A stretch of DNA of 30,999 bases. Source: a virus. Where the stretch lies: IMG/VR virus record IMGVR_UViG_3300037847_002182, positions 1 through 30,999 of that record; one strand, written 5' to 3'. The notes under the pieces are model-generated. The model did not search any database, was not told the DNA's origin, and saw only the letters and a list, made by a program, of their open reading frames with translations. Position numbers and translations under genes: made by a program. Of this stretch, positions 30,448 through 30,999 are shown one piece after another; position 1 is the first letter of the stretch; each line of letters starts with the position of its first letter.

Positions 30448-30693
30448 TTATGTGTATCTTTTAGTTACTCTTGCTGCGGGGGTGTTTGCAACAAACTGTC
30501 GGTTTTTCCCCTGTCTTTTTTTCTTGCGAGCAGTAGCAGCTCTTTGTGATTTGCTCATGCTCTTTGCCTTCTTTAATGGAAGACATCTGTCTGGGTTCTT
30601 CTTGTTCTTGCTTGTACCACAAGCCCCAAGGATTGAACCGTCTGTTCCAATTCTTACCCACTTCTCGTTCACCCATTTTTTTAATTCACCCAT
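30448..30693 (-). CDS. Lys-rich protein of the DUF6321-like type
   Basis: An 81-aa basic protein: GELKKWVNEKWVRIGTDGSI, LGACGTSKNKKNPDRCLPLK, KAKSMSKSQRAATARKKKRQ and a basic tail. The motif GACGTSKxxKNPDRCLPxxKAxSM is one I associate with a widespread family found in phages and large DNA viruses (DUF6321; named from memory). Two Cys (25 and 37) flank the loop. Function unknown; nucleic-acid binding is plausible from the charge. The start overlaps the 49-aa gene stop by one base (TAATG). A second frame across the same stretch is ignored because this frame has the family motif. Confidence 0.78.
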   Translation of the reverse strand: MGELKKWVNEKWVRIGTDGSILGACGTSKNKKNPDRCLPLKKAKSMSKSQRAATARKKKRQGKNRQFVANTPAARVTKRYT

Positions 30694-30842
30694 TATTTTT
30701 TATGAATTTTTTGAATCTTAAAATTAAATGATTGACTAGCTCCCTTGTGGGGCTTGTAACCGCCTGGTGGGTTTTTCATTAACTTAGGAGCTCCACTTCC
30801 AGACTTCATCCAGTGGTATCCTTTAGGTGCTTTTATTTTCAT
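30693..30842 (-). CDS. 49-aa phage protein with GYKPHKGAS motif
   Basis: Translation from the ATG at 30842 gives MKIKAPKGYHWMKSGSGAPK, then LMKNPPGGYKPHKGASQSFN and a basic end (FKIQKIHKK). It has an ATGA overlap with the gene before and a TAATG overlap with the gene after, which argues strongly for translation. APKGYHWMKSG...GYKPHKGAS resembles short basic proteins seen in many phages. Function unknown. Confidence 0.8.
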   Translation of the reverse strand: MKIKAPKGYHWMKSGSGAPKLMKNPPGGYKPHKGASQSFNFKIQKIHKK

Positions 30843-30999
30843 TTCTTACTTTTTCCGTATATAAAATTTTCTCCAGACACAGAAAGCTTGTCAATTACCT
30901 CTGTTTGTAGGTCTCTAAGTAGCTTTTCGAGCTTATCTTTCTCGACAACCATCTGATTTACCTTGTCCTCAAGAGCTTCGTTTTTAGCCTTCAATGACT
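30839..30999 (-). CDS. Coiled-coil protein, 5' end cut by window edge
   Basis: The last 52 codons of a gene entering from the right edge: SLKAKNEALEDKVNQMVVEK, DKLEKLLRDLQTEVIDKLSV and SGENFIYGKSKK before TGA. The heptad-like Leu/Val pattern indicates a coiled coil. It overlaps the 49-aa gene by 4 nt (ATGA). The N-terminal part is outside the window, so function cannot be told. Confidence 0.7.
   Translation of the reverse strand, partial: SLKAKNEALEDKVNQMVVEKDKLEKLLRDLQTEVIDKLSVSGENFIYGKSKK

Noticed and set aside
30461-30676. Alternative 71-codon minus-strand frame over the 81-aa gene
   Set aside because: It lacks any family motif, while the other frame has the GACGTSK...DRCLP pattern and the TAATG overlap.
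1-30999. tRNA genes, integrase, attachment sites or insertion sequences
   Set aside because: None seen. Gaps between genes are short and accounted for by promoters or terminators, and no recombinase-like protein is encoded.

Overview
The window looks like one arm of a tailed double-stranded DNA phage genome. Every supported gene lies on the minus strand, so transcription runs from position 30999 towards position 1. There are no tRNAs, host metabolic genes, integrases or transposases. Base composition is AT-rich, genes are packed with ATGA or TAATG overlaps, and I see no Shine-Dalgarno sequences. Several short gaps carry TAnnTTTG, the -7 element known from Bacteroidetes promoters. With the virion genes present, this points to a phage of a (probably marine) Bacteroidetes host, most like short-tailed crAss-like or Cellulophaga podoviruses. 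The host and lineage are inference.

Layout in transcription order. (1) 30999-30002: a cluster of small lysine-rich proteins (cut coiled-coil gene, 49 aa, 81 aa, 47 aa, 96 aa), several too short for routine gene calling. (2) 29981-25493: the fibre region, with an S74-chaperone fibre, a 52-aa protein, a 154-aa virion accessory protein, a 63-aa protein and an 805-aa fibre with VGIGTT repeats. (3) 25483-22336: a 99-aa protein followed by an envelope and lysis cassette: a single-TM coiled-coil protein, an exported thioredoxin-like protein without CxxC, an outer-membrane beta-barrel-like protein, a possible 12-aa four-cysteine microprotein, an M15 peptidase endolysin, a holin and a 41-aa basic protein. 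(4) 22301-20419: a 78-aa coiled-coil protein, a C1q-like beta protein, a 75-aa protein, a GroES-like protein and a 95-aa helical protein (possible TerS). (5) 20441-12316: terminase large subunit, portal, acidic scaffold, major capsid protein and a 251-aa head-module protein. (6) 12237-1: two adaptor/ring proteins, a 2548-aa tail nozzle-like protein with two von Willebrand A-like domains, a 476-aa beta-rich tail protein, a 254-aa tail protein and a cut Ala/Gln-rich virion protein.

The genes together cover DNA packaging, capsid assembly, tail assembly, host recognition and lysis. Two intrinsic terminators bracket the 251-aa gene, so the capsid gene, the 251-aa gene and the tail genes can be expressed at different levels. 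The most unusual points are the giant tail protein with MIDAS-type motifs, a beta module shared at DNA level by two distant virion genes, the envelope cassette with its candidate cysteine microprotein, and the repeated promoter-like element.
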